Shown piece after piece: positions 1 through 9,136 of a stretch of DNA of 64,000 bases. The stretch's first letter is position 1. Each line of letters starts with the position of its first letter. Origin of the DNA: Bremerella sp. P1 (GTDB taxonomy: Bacteria > Planctomycetota > Planctomycetia > Pirellulales > Pirellulaceae); contig NZ_CP118164.1 in assembly GCF_028748185.1 (NCBI RefSeq), positions 248,001 through 312,000 of the forward strand, in the 5' to 3' direction. Made by a program: the position numbers and the translations under genes. The notes under the pieces were generated by a model that saw nothing but the letters and a program-made list of their open reading frames with translations, was not told the origin of the DNA and made no database searches.

Positions 1-1069
1 AACTATCGCCTGACTCGCCTGGGCGAACTCGCAGGGCGACGTTGCGTTCCAGTTCCTTCTCCAAGCGATCGCGCAGGTTACGCGAGGTGACGTACTTGCC
101 ATCCTTGCCCAACAGGGGCGAGGTATTGATGGTGAACATCATCTCCAGCGTTGGTGCGTCGACGGCCACACGCGGAAGTGGCGTCGGGTTTTCGACAGCA
201 CAAATCGTGTCGCCGATGTCGATGTCTTCCAGACCAGTCACGGCAATGATATCACCGGCACCTGCTTCTTCGACTTCGACGCGGCCCAGGTTCTGAAACT
301 CGTGCAAGGCGACGATTCTTCCGCGCTGGAATTTGTCGTCGGGCTTCGAGATCATCACCGACTGGCCCTTCTTGATCTTGCCGGACTTGATACGACCGAT
401 CGCAATTCGACCAGTGTACTCCGACCAGTCAAGCGTCGTGACACGCATCTGCAGCGGATCGTCAGGATTCACGTCGGGACCGGGAATGTGTTTCAGCACG
501 AGGTCCAACAGCGGACGCATGTCCCCTTCACGAACGTCCGGGTCAGGCGAAGCGAAACCGGCTTTCGCACTGGCGAACAGATAGGGGAACTCGGCGATCT
601 CGTCGTCGGCCCCGAGAGAAAGGAACAAGTCCAGCACTTCATCGACCACTTCATGCGGCCGGGCATCTGGCTTATCGATCTTGTTGATCAGCACGATCGG
701 CTTCAGACCGACTTCCAGAGCCTTGGAAAGCACGAACCGAGTTTGCGGCATCGGGCCTTCGGCCGCATCGACCAGCACGACAGCGCCGTCGGCCATGCTC
801 AACACGCGTTCGACTTCGCCACCGAAGTCCGCGTGCCCAGGCGTATCAACGATATTGATCTTCACCCCTTCGTAGGGCAGGGCGATATTCTTCGCCAAGA
901 TCGTGATACCGCGTTCTTTTTCCAAGTCGTTCGAGTCGAGAATTCGCTCGCTCGAAAGCTGGCTCGCCCGAAACTGGCCGCTCTGGTGCAGCAGGCAGTC
1001 CACCAAGGTCGTTTTACCGTGGTCAACGTGGGCAATAATGACAATGTTTCGTAGGTCGTCGCGTCGCAT
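1..1069 (-). CDS. typA: Translational GTPase TypA/BipA (5' part, C-terminus beyond the window)
   Basis: Ribosome-associated translational GTPase of the EF-G-like family, cytoplasmic, known to act in stress adaptation and 50S assembly. The reverse strand stays open from an ATG at 1069 to the window edge (about 356 codons). It reads [20 protein letters not shown] at the start (G1 loop), then an ERGITI switch [15 protein letters not shown] (G3) and NKID (G4), followed by a beta-barrel domain 2 with [12 protein letters not shown]. These are the usual TypA signatures and the spacing fits. The usual length is about 600 residues, so roughly 40 percent is missing off the left edge. No clear Shine-Dalgarno sequence precedes the ATG. 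The confidence is high because the G motifs and the TypA-specific N-terminus are both present. Confidence 0.95.
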   Translation of the reverse strand, partial: MRRDDLRNIVIIAHVDHGKTTLVDCLLHQSGQFRASQLSSERILDSNDLEKERGITILAKNIALPYEGVKINIVDTPGHADFGGEVERVLSMADGAVVLVDAAEGPMPQTRFVLSKALEVGLKPIVLINKIDKPDARPHEVVDEVLDLFLSLGADDEIAEFPYLFASAKAGFASPDPDVREGDMRPLLDLVLKHIPGPDVNPDDPLQMRVTTLDWSEYTGRIAIGRIKSGKIKKGQSVMISKPDDKFQRGRIVALHEFQNLGRVEVEEAGAGDIIAVTGLEDIDIGDTICAVENPTPLPRVAVDAPTLEMMFTINTSPLLGKDGKYVTSRNLRDRLEKELERNVALRVRPGESGDS

Positions 1070-1380
1070 ACTGATTCGTACTTATAAGGCAGGCCTAATC
1101 TTCCCGTCCAAGAACCGGAAATCCTATCAGATTCACCTGATTTTGGGGTAGGGGACCCGCCCTTACATTCACAAATCCGCAGGAAAGGGGCAGGGAATTC
1201 TCAAATCGATAATCCCCTGAACCCCGCATTTCGCCAGGAGGGACCCCATCCGGGGAGGTCCGCACGATCCATGGCAGGGCAGAAATAGCATGCCCCGGCC
1301 GAATATCGGCCCGGCAATTGCACTATGATCGGTTCAACTTTCCGACCATTTACCCATATCAACACTCAGGCCATCCTCCA
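1070..1380. other. Intergenic region between divergent typA and metallopeptidase genes
   Basis: About 310 bases that should hold the two divergent promoters. I see GC-rich runs but no convincing hairpin, RNA gene or repeat. A TTG-initiated extension of the downstream gene begins at 1318, but it adds 21 residues of low plausibility before the Cys-rich domain and has no ribosome-binding site. Confidence 0.5.
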
Positions 1381-2415
1381 ATGCAAACCTTTCGCTGCCA
1401 ATGCGGACATAAGTTGTTCTTTGGAAGCTCTTTCTGTGTTTCTTGTCACGAGACCGTCGGCATGTGCCCCACTTGCCGCCAGGTGACCGCGTTAAAGTCG
1501 CTGGGTGATGACACCTGGCAGTGCACCAACCAGACGTGCGGACAGCAGGTGAAACTCTGCCGAAATCGCGTCGACCACAAGGCCTGCAACTGTACCGTCG
1601 CCATCGAAGAGAATGACCAGGTGCTCTGCACCTATTGTCGCTTGAACCAGGTCATCCCCGATCTGTCGATCGACGGCAACCTGGTGAAGTGGCGTCGCCT
1701 GGAAGCCGCCAAACGACGTGCACTGTATGGCGTCGAATCGAATGGCTTACCGATCGGCGATCCGAGCCGCAATGACTTCTTGCCCCTCAAGTTTGAGTTC
1801 AAAGAAGATGACCCGCATCCCGTTTCGACTGGGCACGCGTCTGGCCTGATCACGATCAATCTGAAAGAAGCCGATAGCGTCAAGCGAGAACAAACGCGAG
1901 TCGAGTTCGGCGAACCCCAACGTACGCTCGTCGGCCATTTCCGGCACGAACTGGGGCACTACTACTGGGACATGCTGGTCGAGCCTGCCAAGTTGGAGGC
2001 GTTTCGCCAACTATTTGGTAATGAACAAGACCCAACCTATGCCGACGCACAGACCGCATACTATGCAAACGGCCCCAAGCCCAATTGGCAATCGCAGTAC
2101 ATTTCGGCGTACGCCAGTATGCATCCATGGGAGGACTTCGCCGAGAGCTTTGCGTCGTACCTGGACATGACCTCGATTGTCAGCACGGCCCAGTCGTTTC
2201 CGCGGATCAACGCCAATGTTCCGCCGGATGATTTCGACGCTTGGCTGAAAGTCTATCGCGAGATCGGTGTGATGGCCAATGAGTTCAACCGCGACATCGG
2301 CCTGTTAGATCTTGTGCCGGAAGTCTTCAATAAGCCGGTGATCGAGAAGCTACGATTCATGCACGACTTGAAGGATATCCGCGTTCAGTCGCCGGAAGGG
2401 TCTTCGTCGGCTTGA
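1381..2415 (+). CDS. Zinc-ribbon putative metallopeptidase (HELGH)
   Basis: A 344-residue soluble protein resembling the bacterial family annotated as zinc-ribbon domain-containing putative zinc-binding peptidase. The N-terminal 90 residues carry repeated Cys pairs (CQC, CVSC, CPTC, CTNQTC, CTYC) that would form zinc ribbons. The rest carries HELGH at residues 189-193, a zincin-type metal and catalytic motif, with a downstream WEDFAESFASYLD segment that can provide the third ligand. ATG 1381 is chosen because it directly precedes the Cys-rich domain; a TTG at 1318 would add 21 residues. The 3' end overlaps the convergent gene that ends at 2385 by 31 bases. The substrate is unknown; the protease activity is family inference. 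Confidence 0.85.
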   Translation: MQTFRCQCGHKLFFGSSFCVSCHETVGMCPTCRQVTALKSLGDDTWQCTNQTCGQQVKLCRNRVDHKACNCTVAIEENDQVLCTYCRLNQVIPDLSIDGNLVKWRRLEAAKRRALYGVESNGLPIGDPSRNDFLPLKFEFKEDDPHPVSTGHASGLITINLKEADSVKREQTRVEFGEPQRTLVGHFRHELGHYYWDMLVEPAKLEAFRQLFGNEQDPTYADAQTAYYANGPKPNWQSQYISAYASMHPWEDFAESFASYLDMTSIVSTAQSFPRINANVPPDDFDAWLKVYREIGVMANEFNRDIGLLDLVPEVFNKPVIEKLRFMHDLKDIRVQSPEGSSSA

Positions 2416-3380
2416 TCCTCTGCGGATGGATCTTCTTCGGCTCGACCGGAAGTCTGCACAATCTTCGGCACGTCATGATCGTCCATCGGAACGAAACGAA
2501 GCGTTTCGCGCGGGGGATCGCAGATGCCGTTCTCGAATTGGATGGCCGCCCAGCGGAGATCGCCTGGGCCATCCATCGTTTCGCCATCGTTGATGATCGC
2601 CCCACTTTGGATGAGGTAATTCGAGGCGTTCCGCAGGAAGTTGGCGACCTCGTTCACCTCGTAGTCATCCACAACGAAGCAGGCTTCGATATCGGGAATC
2701 TCCAACTGCCAGTTGCCCACTGTATCCATCAACGCCCAGGTCTCGTCAATGTTGAACAGGCGAACATTGGACCAGACATCCAGCGGCAACAGTTCATTGG
2801 CCCAGCCATAGTTCAAGCTGGAACGGAAGCCGTCTTCGTCCAACAAGACCTCGCCGTTGGGATTGAAGTAGCATAGCGCCCCATCCAGGCTGAGCAGAGC
2901 CTGGACGATCTTCATACTGAATTGCAGTTCAGCGATCGGGTCGTATTCTTCCGGCATGCACTTGGCATCTTCCCCTTTGCCAATGACGTAGCTGGTGCGT
3001 AGCCGCAGAAATGCTTTATGGCGGTCGATCACCTCGGGGCCTTCCTTCCAGGCCCAACACTGCTGCGCCGCACGCTCGAGTCCACCAGGATACGCAAAGG
3101 GGCCGAAGTGCCCCATCGACCATGCTCCGAAGACCATGAACTCTTTCTGGGGGTCTCCCATATCATCGGGCCACTCATGATCAACCGTATCGACGGTGAC
3201 CGTTCCGCCCGTTTCTTCGTCGAACATGACCAAGGCACTAGGGCCTCCCATGGCCCACTCTTCGCTTTCTTCACGAGTCCCCAGCACCTCGAAGTCGCTC
3301 AAAGCCAACGTGACCTCTTCAATCGAGATCGGTCGTTCGAGCAGCACGCAAACCCCTTGCGTGAAGATTCCCTTGGCCAT
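2385..3380 (-). CDS. DUF4261-like protein
   Basis: About 331 residues, cytoplasmic by lack of signal or membrane segments. After MAKGIFTQGVCVLLERP comes an alpha/beta domain with a W/H-rich middle (AWKEGPEVIDRHKAFLRL), an aliphatic helix and the ALCYFNPNGEVLLDEDG segment, a layout I associate with DUF4261. The C-terminal 30 residues are acidic and repetitive (DPSAEDQADEDPSGD). The start at 3380 is chosen because MAKGIFTQ opens the conserved fold; the frame is open upstream to 3557. The stop lies inside the convergent metallopeptidase gene. The family match is from memory of the pattern and is moderate; the function is not known. Confidence 0.65.
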   Translation of the reverse strand: MAKGIFTQGVCVLLERPISIEEVTLALSDFEVLGTREESEEWAMGGPSALVMFDEETGGTVTVDTVDHEWPDDMGDPQKEFMVFGAWSMGHFGPFAYPGGLERAAQQCWAWKEGPEVIDRHKAFLRLRTSYVIGKGEDAKCMPEEYDPIAELQFSMKIVQALLSLDGALCYFNPNGEVLLDEDGFRSSLNYGWANELLPLDVWSNVRLFNIDETWALMDTVGNWQLEIPDIEACFVVDDYEVNEVANFLRNASNYLIQSGAIINDGETMDGPGDLRWAAIQFENGICDPPRETLRFVPMDDHDVPKIVQTSGRAEEDPSAEDQADEDPSGD

Positions 3381-3575
3381 GGCAGGTGCCTCAGTGGTGC
3401 TTAAATCGCGAAAATGCGCTGCGACGCCAAGCATACGCCTATAGCGCAAGATCGTCAAACCGTAGCGAGTGTCGCCCAATGTCAAGAAGCCAGAGAAACA
3501 AGCTTCCCACGGATTTAGGCATGTGGGATAACAAGCCTGGCACACCCATTCACTCACAGAACGACGAGAGCCCCC

Positions 3576-4301
3576 ATGGTCAACATCACCGAAATCGCCC
3601 CAGACCTGTTTCGACTATCGGTGTTCGTTCCCGAGTTGAACATGCAGTTCAACCACTTTCTTGTGCGAGACGACCAGCCCTTGCTGTTTCACACTGGGTT
3701 GAAGGGCATGTTTCCGGCACTTCACGAGGCCGTTTCAAAGATCATCGACCCGAAGTCGCTGCGTTACATCGCCTGGAGCCATTTCGAGTCGGACGAGTGC
3801 GGGGCGCTCAACGAGTGGCTGAAGGTCGCCCCCCACGCCGAGCCTGTCTGCACGTTGGTTGGCAAACTCGTGAGCGTCGACGACTTTTCCGATCGTCCGG
3901 CCAAGGGAATGACACCGGACGATGTACTGACAACGGGCAAGTATCATTACCGGTTCTATCCATCGCCCCACATCCCGCATGGATGGGACGCCGGCGTGCT
4001 GTTTGAAGAGACGACCAAGACGCTCTTCTGCTCCGATCTGTTTCACCACTTTGGTGATACTCAGCCGCTGACCACCGACTCCCTGATCGAGCCAACGCAG
4101 CAAGGAATGCAATTGCTTCAGCAAGGCCCACTGGCCGGGTACATGCCGTACACTTCGCAGACCGAGGGTGTCCTGCGGAAACTGGCCGACCTAAAGCCTG
4201 AAACCTTAGCCGTGATGCACGGTTCTTCGTATCAAGGAGCAGGGGACCAGTTGCTGCATGACTTGGCCGGTGTCATCAAGGCGACCTTCGACCAACCTTG
4301 A
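3576..4301 (+). CDS. Metallo-beta-lactamase-fold, flavodiiron-like (ODP) protein
   Basis: A 241-residue single-domain MBL-fold protein like the oxygen-binding diiron domain of flavodiiron proteins, without the flavodoxin domain. Visible ligand candidates are H69, E71 and D73 in HFESDECG, H132 and/or H135 in PHIPHGWD, D154 in CSDLF and H215 in AVMHGSS. In classical flavodiiron proteins the first motif reads HxExDH; here the second His position is E74 followed by C75, so the metal set is altered. It may reduce O2 or NO, or may be a hydrolase that kept the fold. The ATG at 3576 follows the divergent DUF4261-like gene by 195 bases. Confidence 0.8.
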   Translation: MVNITEIAPDLFRLSVFVPELNMQFNHFLVRDDQPLLFHTGLKGMFPALHEAVSKIIDPKSLRYIAWSHFESDECGALNEWLKVAPHAEPVCTLVGKLVSVDDFSDRPAKGMTPDDVLTTGKYHYRFYPSPHIPHGWDAGVLFEETTKTLFCSDLFHHFGDTQPLTTDSLIEPTQQGMQLLQQGPLAGYMPYTSQTEGVLRKLADLKPETLAVMHGSSYQGAGDQLLHDLAGVIKATFDQP

Positions 4302-4336
4302 GCCGCGTTCATTTCCCGTTGGCTGGCCACGAACGA

Positions 4337-5125
4337 CTAGTTCGTGCGCGGCATACGGTAGGCTACGACGGAACTGGGATTGATGCGTTGGTACGAAACG
4401 CAGTCGGGTCCCTTGCCGTGCTCCGGCTTTTGATTGCCGCCCAACATCTTGAATTGACCGTCTACCTCGTCGACAAATGCAACGTGGTTCCAACTGCTCG
4501 TCTTCAAGACGATGATTGCGCCGTAGCAGGGGCCATCGACCGGGACGCCCCAGTTCTTCCAGCTCATCGCCAGAGCGTTCTGCGTTCCCTGAATCCCAAC
4601 CTGGGCCATGCACCAATTAACGAAGGCCGAGCACCATTTGAAGCCTTCGTCACCGTTGCTTTCCATGTACTTCGTTTTATTCGCAGTACTGTAAAGATGC
4701 GGGCACGTAAGGGAGTACGTCATGATCTTGCGTGTCGCGCCCTTGCCAGGCGTTTCGGCAATGCCAAGGCGAAGTTCCTGGCGAGCAACTTCCATCCACG
4801 GAGCTTCCGCCGTTTGCGAAAAGGACCGGGCAAAGTCCGCGTACATCGCAGCCCCGGCACTCACGGCTTTACCAACGCGTGAAGCCGCTTGAGCAACAAC
4901 ATGCGGCGACTTCGCTCGTGGGTTGGCTCGCTCCTTCATCACCTCGTCGCGGATCTCCAGCCAACGCCAGCACAACACCTGGTCGCGTCGGGGATCTAGT
5001 TTGCGTCGCACGTTCGTTTCATTGAAGAAGCGTTGGTTGGCTTCCTGATTGATCGAGTCTTTGGTCGACTTCGGAAGTCTGCGGAATTGCTTGGCGTAAA
5101 TGGTGGGCACGTAGCGCTTGGTCAT
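4337..5125 (-). CDS. TIGR02594-like NlpC/P60-CHAP-type amidase domain protein
   Basis: A 262-residue protein. The N-terminal half is basic and helical. The C-terminal half is a papain-like amidase fold with Cys165 in KWCSAFVNW, the AMSWKNWG segment, His214 in SWNHVAFV and a final GGNQ, the arrangement seen in TIGR02594/CHAP proteins that cut peptidoglycan peptides. ATG 5125 is chosen because GGAGAG lies about seven bases upstream; the frame is open 23 codons further up. No signal peptide is visible, so it may be cytoplasmic, or delivered by phage-like or other means. Planctomycetes have little peptidoglycan, so another amide substrate is possible. Confidence 0.8.
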   Translation of the reverse strand: MTKRYVPTIYAKQFRRLPKSTKDSINQEANQRFFNETNVRRKLDPRRDQVLCWRWLEIRDEVMKERANPRAKSPHVVAQAASRVGKAVSAGAAMYADFARSFSQTAEAPWMEVARQELRLGIAETPGKGATRKIMTYSLTCPHLYSTANKTKYMESNGDEGFKWCSAFVNWCMAQVGIQGTQNALAMSWKNWGVPVDGPCYGAIIVLKTSSWNHVAFVDEVDGQFKMLGGNQKPEHGKGPDCVSYQRINPSSVVAYRMPRTN

Positions 5126-5376
5126 GGATCTCTCCGGTTCGTTTATGGGGGGGGCGCTACGAACGGACAATTGGGCAGCCTGATCTCGCAGCATGTTTCA
5201 GTGAGGGTGCCAGATACGTGCCCGTTATCCCGGAATCACCCGAACCGTTGCCCACAAAAATCAAATCAGACGAAGAAATCCGATTTCATGCAGATCGCTG
5301 TCCAAAACATGGTCAAGCTGGGCCATTTTGCGACCACAAGAAATTCGAATGAGCAGACCTGGAAAGATAGGCAAGG

Positions 5377-5937
5377 CTACTTCTTGCACGCCCCAGCGAT
5401 TGCGCAGCTCGTGCAAGAGTCGCCGCAGCCGCCTGCTTTTTCCTCGGTACCGCAGCCAGGGCCGCAGCCGGTCTCGAGCAGATCGGAGAACTGGCTGATC
5501 CCAGCGGCCGCATTGTAGGTCTCGGCCAGGCGATGGGTCAGCTCGGCGACTTCCTCCGGGACATCGCCCAGAAAGTAGAAATAGAGCGAGCCCCCGTCGA
5601 AAAGCTGTTCGACCTCAAGCAGGGGAATATGGATGCCGCGCTCGGTCAGTTCTTTCTCGCAGGCCGCGAAAGCTTCCTGACGATTGCGTTCCAAGCGAGC
5701 GAGGATCAGGTCGTCTTCCACGGTCACACCGCGGACGATGGAGCCGTCCGAGTCGTTTTCCTCCGACTCGCCGGCCGGACCGAGGATTTCTCCCACTTCC
5801 AGCCCGCGTGAGGTGCGACAAATGACGCGCATACCGCGACCATAGGCGATCGCATCGACCGATGTGAACCTTCCGACATGCCCCAGCACGCTGACGCGAA
5901 CGAAATGATGACGCCCAATGGCGGTTTCTTGTACCAA
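5377..5937 (-). CDS. PSP1 C-terminal domain protein with Cys-rich tail
   Basis: A 186-residue protein. The core, from VRVSVLGHVGRF through MRVICRTSRGLEVGEI to LYFYFLGDVPEEVAELTHRLA, matches the PSP1-like domain also found in the bacterial YaaT/RicT proteins, which act in RNA processing and phosphorelay complexes. The last 35 residues contain eight Cys (TGCGPGCGTEEKAGGCGDSC and onward), which suggests a metal or Fe-S site, as Cys residues do in RicT complexes. It lacks signal and membrane segments. It is divergent from bioB by 160 bases. The exact role in this organism is not known. Confidence 0.8.
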   Translation of the reverse strand: MVQETAIGRHHFVRVSVLGHVGRFTSVDAIAYGRGMRVICRTSRGLEVGEILGPAGESEENDSDGSIVRGVTVEDDLILARLERNRQEAFAACEKELTERGIHIPLLEVEQLFDGGSLYFYFLGDVPEEVAELTHRLAETYNAAAGISQFSDLLETGCGPGCGTEEKAGGCGDSCTSCAIAGACKK

Positions 5938-6097
5938 AATGGTCTCCTTACCCCCATTTTCACCGATCGCCGCACAGTTGCCAAGTGTCGACAGCCACTG
6001 ACCTTACAATTGACCGCCAACCGATTTAGAATGGGCAGCTGGCCTAAACGGCCCAATCAGCTTTCCCACTCGACCGTTAAAGAAGAGAATGCCGCCG

Positions 6098-7114
6098 ATG
6101 TCAATGTCGACGCTATCGTGGTCCGCCTTGGCCGAAGAAGTCTTGCGTGGTCATCAATTGACCGTGGAAGAAGGTCTTTCGATCCTCCATTCGTCCGACG
6201 ACGAGCTGCTGGACGTGATGTCCGCCGCGTTCAAGATACGCCGCCAACACTTCGGCAAAACGGTCCAGCTGTACCAGCTGATGAACGCCAAGAGCGGTCT
6301 TTGCCCGGAAGATTGCGGCTACTGTTCCCAGTCGAAAGTCTCCGACGCGGAAATCCCCAAGTACAACTTCCTCAGCCGCGACAAGCTGATGGAAGGGGCC
6401 AAGGTCGCTGCCGAGCGCGACGTGAAGACCTACTGTATCGTGATTTCTGCTCGCGGTCCTAACGAACGCGAGATGAAGGCCGTCGAGACGATCGTGCCCG
6501 AGATCAAGGAAAAGTACGACCTGAAGATCTGCGCTTGCCTGGGCCTGTTGAGCCCTGAACAGGCCGATCGTCTGAAGGCCTGCGGTGTTGATCGCGTGAA
6601 TCACAACGTGAACACCAGTGCCGAGTATTACCAGAAGATTTGCTCGACGCACACCTACGAAGACCGCATCGATACGCTCAACGCGGTGAAGAACGCTGGT
6701 CTGGAAATGTGCAGCGGCGGTATCGTCGGCATGGGCGAGTCGGACGAAGACGTTGTGAAGATGGCCCTCGAGCTACGTGACCTGGGTGTCCACTCGATCC
6801 CGGTCAACTTCCTGAACCCAATCGACGGCACACCGCTGCAGGGCCTGGGCAAAGACCTGAGCCCACGTCAGTGTCTGCGAATTCTGGCCGTCTATCGTTT
6901 CGCCAACCCAAGTGCCGAACTACGCATCGCTGGCGGACGCGAGATTCACCTGCGGAGCCTACAACCGCTGGGGCTATACGCGGCGAACTCGCTCTTCCTG
7001 GGCGACTACCTCACCACGCCAGGGCAGACCGCCGAAGACGACTACAAGATGCTCGAAGACCTCGGCTTCACGGTCACCAAGACCGAAGAAGTCTCGGTGG
7101 GCTCGGCCAAATAG
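6098..7114 (+). CDS. bioB: Biotin synthase
   Basis: Radical-SAM enzyme that inserts sulfur into dethiobiotin in the last step of biotin synthesis. The [4Fe-4S] motif is CPEDCGYC (C72, C76 and C79 counted from the upstream ATG at 6089), followed by the BioB pattern YNFLSRDKLMEGA, GLLSPEQADRLK, VNHNVNTS, CSGGIVGMGES and NFLNPIDGTPL, which carry the second cluster and substrate contacts. Its length of about 338 residues is usual. Three ATGs cluster at 6089, 6098 and 6104; GAAGAG at 6082-6087 has acceptable spacing only for 6098, so I chose that. No other bio genes lie next to it. A nested inverted repeat follows the stop. Confidence 0.96.
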   Translation: MSMSTLSWSALAEEVLRGHQLTVEEGLSILHSSDDELLDVMSAAFKIRRQHFGKTVQLYQLMNAKSGLCPEDCGYCSQSKVSDAEIPKYNFLSRDKLMEGAKVAAERDVKTYCIVISARGPNEREMKAVETIVPEIKEKYDLKICACLGLLSPEQADRLKACGVDRVNHNVNTSAEYYQKICSTHTYEDRIDTLNAVKNAGLEMCSGGIVGMGESDEDVVKMALELRDLGVHSIPVNFLNPIDGTPLQGLGKDLSPRQCLRILAVYRFANPSAELRIAGGREIHLRSLQPLGLYAANSLFLGDYLTTPGQTAEDDYKMLEDLGFTVTKTEEVSVGSAK

Positions 7115-7147
7115 ATTGCGGCTCGAAAGCGTCGCCCGACCTCTTAC

Positions 7148-7338
7148 GCCCTGAAAGGGCAGCCGAATGTAGCCAGGGGCGTCAGCCCCTGGTAGGCGGT
7201 TCCTAAAACCGAAAGCCCTGGAAGGGCGACCGAAATTGACTTGGTAAGTTTCGGTCGCCCTTCCGGGGCTTTGTTATTTCTACGCGAACGTTTCCAGGGG
7301 CTGACGCCCCTGGCTACATTCGATCGCCCCTCCGGGGC
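7148..7338. repeat. Nested inverted repeats downstream of bioB
   Basis: A symmetric element between convergent bioB and the propeller gene. The outer pair is GCCCtgaaaGGGC (7148-7160) and GCCCCtccGGGGC (7326-7338). The middle pair is a perfect 28-base inverted repeat at 7165-7192 and 7294-7321; each arm is itself a palindrome (CCAGGGGCgtcaGCCCCTGG). The inner pair at 7212-7235 and 7249-7272 is nearly perfect. It can fold as a cruciform or one long hairpin and could end transcription from both sides. It looks like a REP-type repetitive sequence. Confidence 0.85.
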
Positions 7339-7343
7339 TTTGA

Positions 7344-8363
7344 TTACAACCCTTCGCCGATCTTCAGCAGCTTGCCAGTCGCTGGCGTCTTGCTTTCGTC
7401 TTTGCCATCGCCGTTACCAAAAACAGTGATGAACAGTTCGCCGTCATCGTTGAAGGCCAACGCGGTCGGCTGGTCGAGTTCGATCAGCTTCGTTGCTTTC
7501 ACGACCTGCTTGCCATCGCGGCGAACGGCGTCCAGGCGATAGAGACCGCCTTGCTTCGGATCGGCCCAGCTGTAATCGACCCCGTACAGTCGTCCCGTCT
7601 TGGGGCTGTAAGCCAGGCCCACCAGGTCGAACATCTCAGCCGGCAAGCTCAGCAGCAGGCTCTTTGACTTCTGATCGTAGAAGGTCAACAGGCTGTCTTT
7701 CTGATCGTTGATTTCCCCCATCTGACCTACCACAACCTCTCGTCGCGGGCTGATGGTAATCGCGGCCGGGGCATCGACATCAACACTCTCTTTAGTGGCA
7801 ATAAAACGCTCGAGCTTACCAAGCTCGTCTTTCTCCAGGGTCACGCGAGCAACCCAGCCCTTCTTATCGTCGCCGTTGGCCGTGGTGTAGATATCGCTGG
7901 CATCGACGGCCACGGCGTAGAAGTTTCCTTCGCCAGGCACATCCCCTTCAGCGGCAAGTGGATTGGTCTTCTTACCGGCATCGGCCGAAAGAGCGTCCTT
8001 TCCGGTCTCGGGCACATCATAGACGCGAACGACTTCTTCGCCATCTTTCAGACTACCATCGCCAACGACCAAGCGACTCTTGTCGAGAAACGCGAGCCCT
8101 AGCGGACCAATCTGATAGACAGGTCCTTTGCCGTATTCATCCGCCGGAAAATCTTTCACGACGACTTCTGCTTTGCCATCGACGACACGAATGATCTGCG
8201 AAGCGGCAGTTTCGGCAATGAAGACCGTACCCGTTTCTGGCTGGATGGCGACACCACTGGGACATTTCAGCCCATCGAGAATCACCTCAGGCTTGATCTG
8301 TGCTTGCGCGGAAGCAACCAGGAAAAGAACCAAAGCACACGGCAGGGCAACTCGGTGAAGCAT
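7344..8363 (-). CDS. Secreted propeller-like (NHL/SMP-30-type) protein
   Basis: A 339-residue exported protein. Residues 1-22 form a classical signal peptide (basic start, ALVLFLVASAQA, cleavage before QIKPE). The remainder shows repeated blade-like units such as LKCPSGVAIQPETGTVFIAE, GPLGLAFLDKSRLVVGDG, YAVAVDASDIYTTANG, DLVGLAYSPKTGRLYGVDY and PTALAFNDDGELFITVFG, typical of beta-propellers of the NHL/SMP-30 type. GAGG about seven bases before ATG 8363 supports the start. I cannot name a substrate; it could bind a ligand or act as a lactonase-like enzyme in the periplasm. Confidence 0.75.
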   Translation of the reverse strand: MLHRVALPCALVLFLVASAQAQIKPEVILDGLKCPSGVAIQPETGTVFIAETAASQIIRVVDGKAEVVVKDFPADEYGKGPVYQIGPLGLAFLDKSRLVVGDGSLKDGEEVVRVYDVPETGKDALSADAGKKTNPLAAEGDVPGEGNFYAVAVDASDIYTTANGDDKKGWVARVTLEKDELGKLERFIATKESVDVDAPAAITISPRREVVVGQMGEINDQKDSLLTFYDQKSKSLLLSLPAEMFDLVGLAYSPKTGRLYGVDYSWADPKQGGLYRLDAVRRDGKQVVKATKLIELDQPTALAFNDDGELFITVFGNGDGKDESKTPATGKLLKIGEGL

Positions 8364-8450
8364 GACAGTCCTCGATCTCGTGTTCAGGAAGCGACTTAGC
8401 CGTATAGTTTGGCTGACTAACCGTCTATTTCCAACCGGTGGCGCATAAAA

Positions 8451-8472
8451 AAGGCGAACCGTAGTTCGCCTT
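8451..8472 (-). terminator. Rho-independent terminator of leuC-leuD
   Basis: A perfect 9-base stem AAGGCGAAC/GTTCGCCTT with the loop CGTA. Read on the minus strand it is followed by a T run. It lies about 20 bases after the leuD stop. Confidence 0.85.
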
Positions 8473-8490
8473 CAGAATGCTATCGGTCAC

Positions 8491-9087
8491 TTACGCACCA
8501 ATACCATTGGCTTGCTCGTAAGCCGCGATCTTGTCTTCCAGCTCCAGCGTGCTGGCGATGTCGTCCAGGCCTTTGAGCAGCTTGTGACGGCGATGCTCGT
8601 CGACATCGAACGAAACCTCAAGCCCGTGGGCATCGGAGATCGTCTTTGCTTCCAGGTCGACGGTCAGCTTGTAACCGGGGTGCTTAGCAAATCGCTGGAA
8701 GAACTCTTCGACTTGTTCTTCGCTCAGAGCGATCGGCAGCACGCCGTTCTTGAAGCAGTTGTTGTAGAAGATGTCGGCGAAGCTTGGTGCGATCACCGCG
8801 CGAATGCCGTAGTCGTCGATCGCCCAGACGGCGTGTTCGCGGCTGGAACCGCTACCGAAGTTACGGCGCGTGACGAGAATTGAAGCCCCGGCAACGCTGG
8901 GGTGATTCAACTCGAACTCCGGATGGAGTTGGCCATCGTCCATGAAACGCCAATCGAAGAACAGAAACTGACCGAAGCCGGTTCGCTCGATACGCTTCAA
9001 GAACTGCTTGGGAATGATCTGATCGGTATCCACGTTGGCCCGATCCATGACGGCAACAACGCCGGTCTCTTTAACGAATGGTTGCAT
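8491..9087 (-). CDS. leuD: 3-isopropylmalate dehydratase small subunit
   Basis: A 198-residue small subunit of isopropylmalate isomerase in leucine synthesis; it supplies the swivelling domain that closes the active site of LeuC. Diagnostic segments are ANVDTDQIIPKQFLKRIER, GFGQFLFFDWR, NFGSGSSREHAVWAI and IAPSFADIFYNNCFKNGVLPI. ATG 9087 gives the usual LeuD N-terminus (MQPFVKETGVVAVMDRANVD). The frame is open up to 9183 but that would overlap leuC. It lies 49 bases after leuC and ends at a strong terminator, so the two form an operon. Confidence 0.96.
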   Translation of the reverse strand: MQPFVKETGVVAVMDRANVDTDQIIPKQFLKRIERTGFGQFLFFDWRFMDDGQLHPEFELNHPSVAGASILVTRRNFGSGSSREHAVWAIDDYGIRAVIAPSFADIFYNNCFKNGVLPIALSEEQVEEFFQRFAKHPGYKLTVDLEAKTISDAHGLEVSFDVDEHRRHKLLKGLDDIASTLELEDKIAAYEQANGIGA

Positions 9088-9136
9088 GGTCTTGTATTCA
9101 AAAAGAGGGTTGATCGTTAGCTGAAGGATCGAGGGC

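Noticed and set aside
302-1054. 250-codon plus-strand frame at the left end
   Set aside because: It is antisense to typA, whose GTPase motifs are clear.
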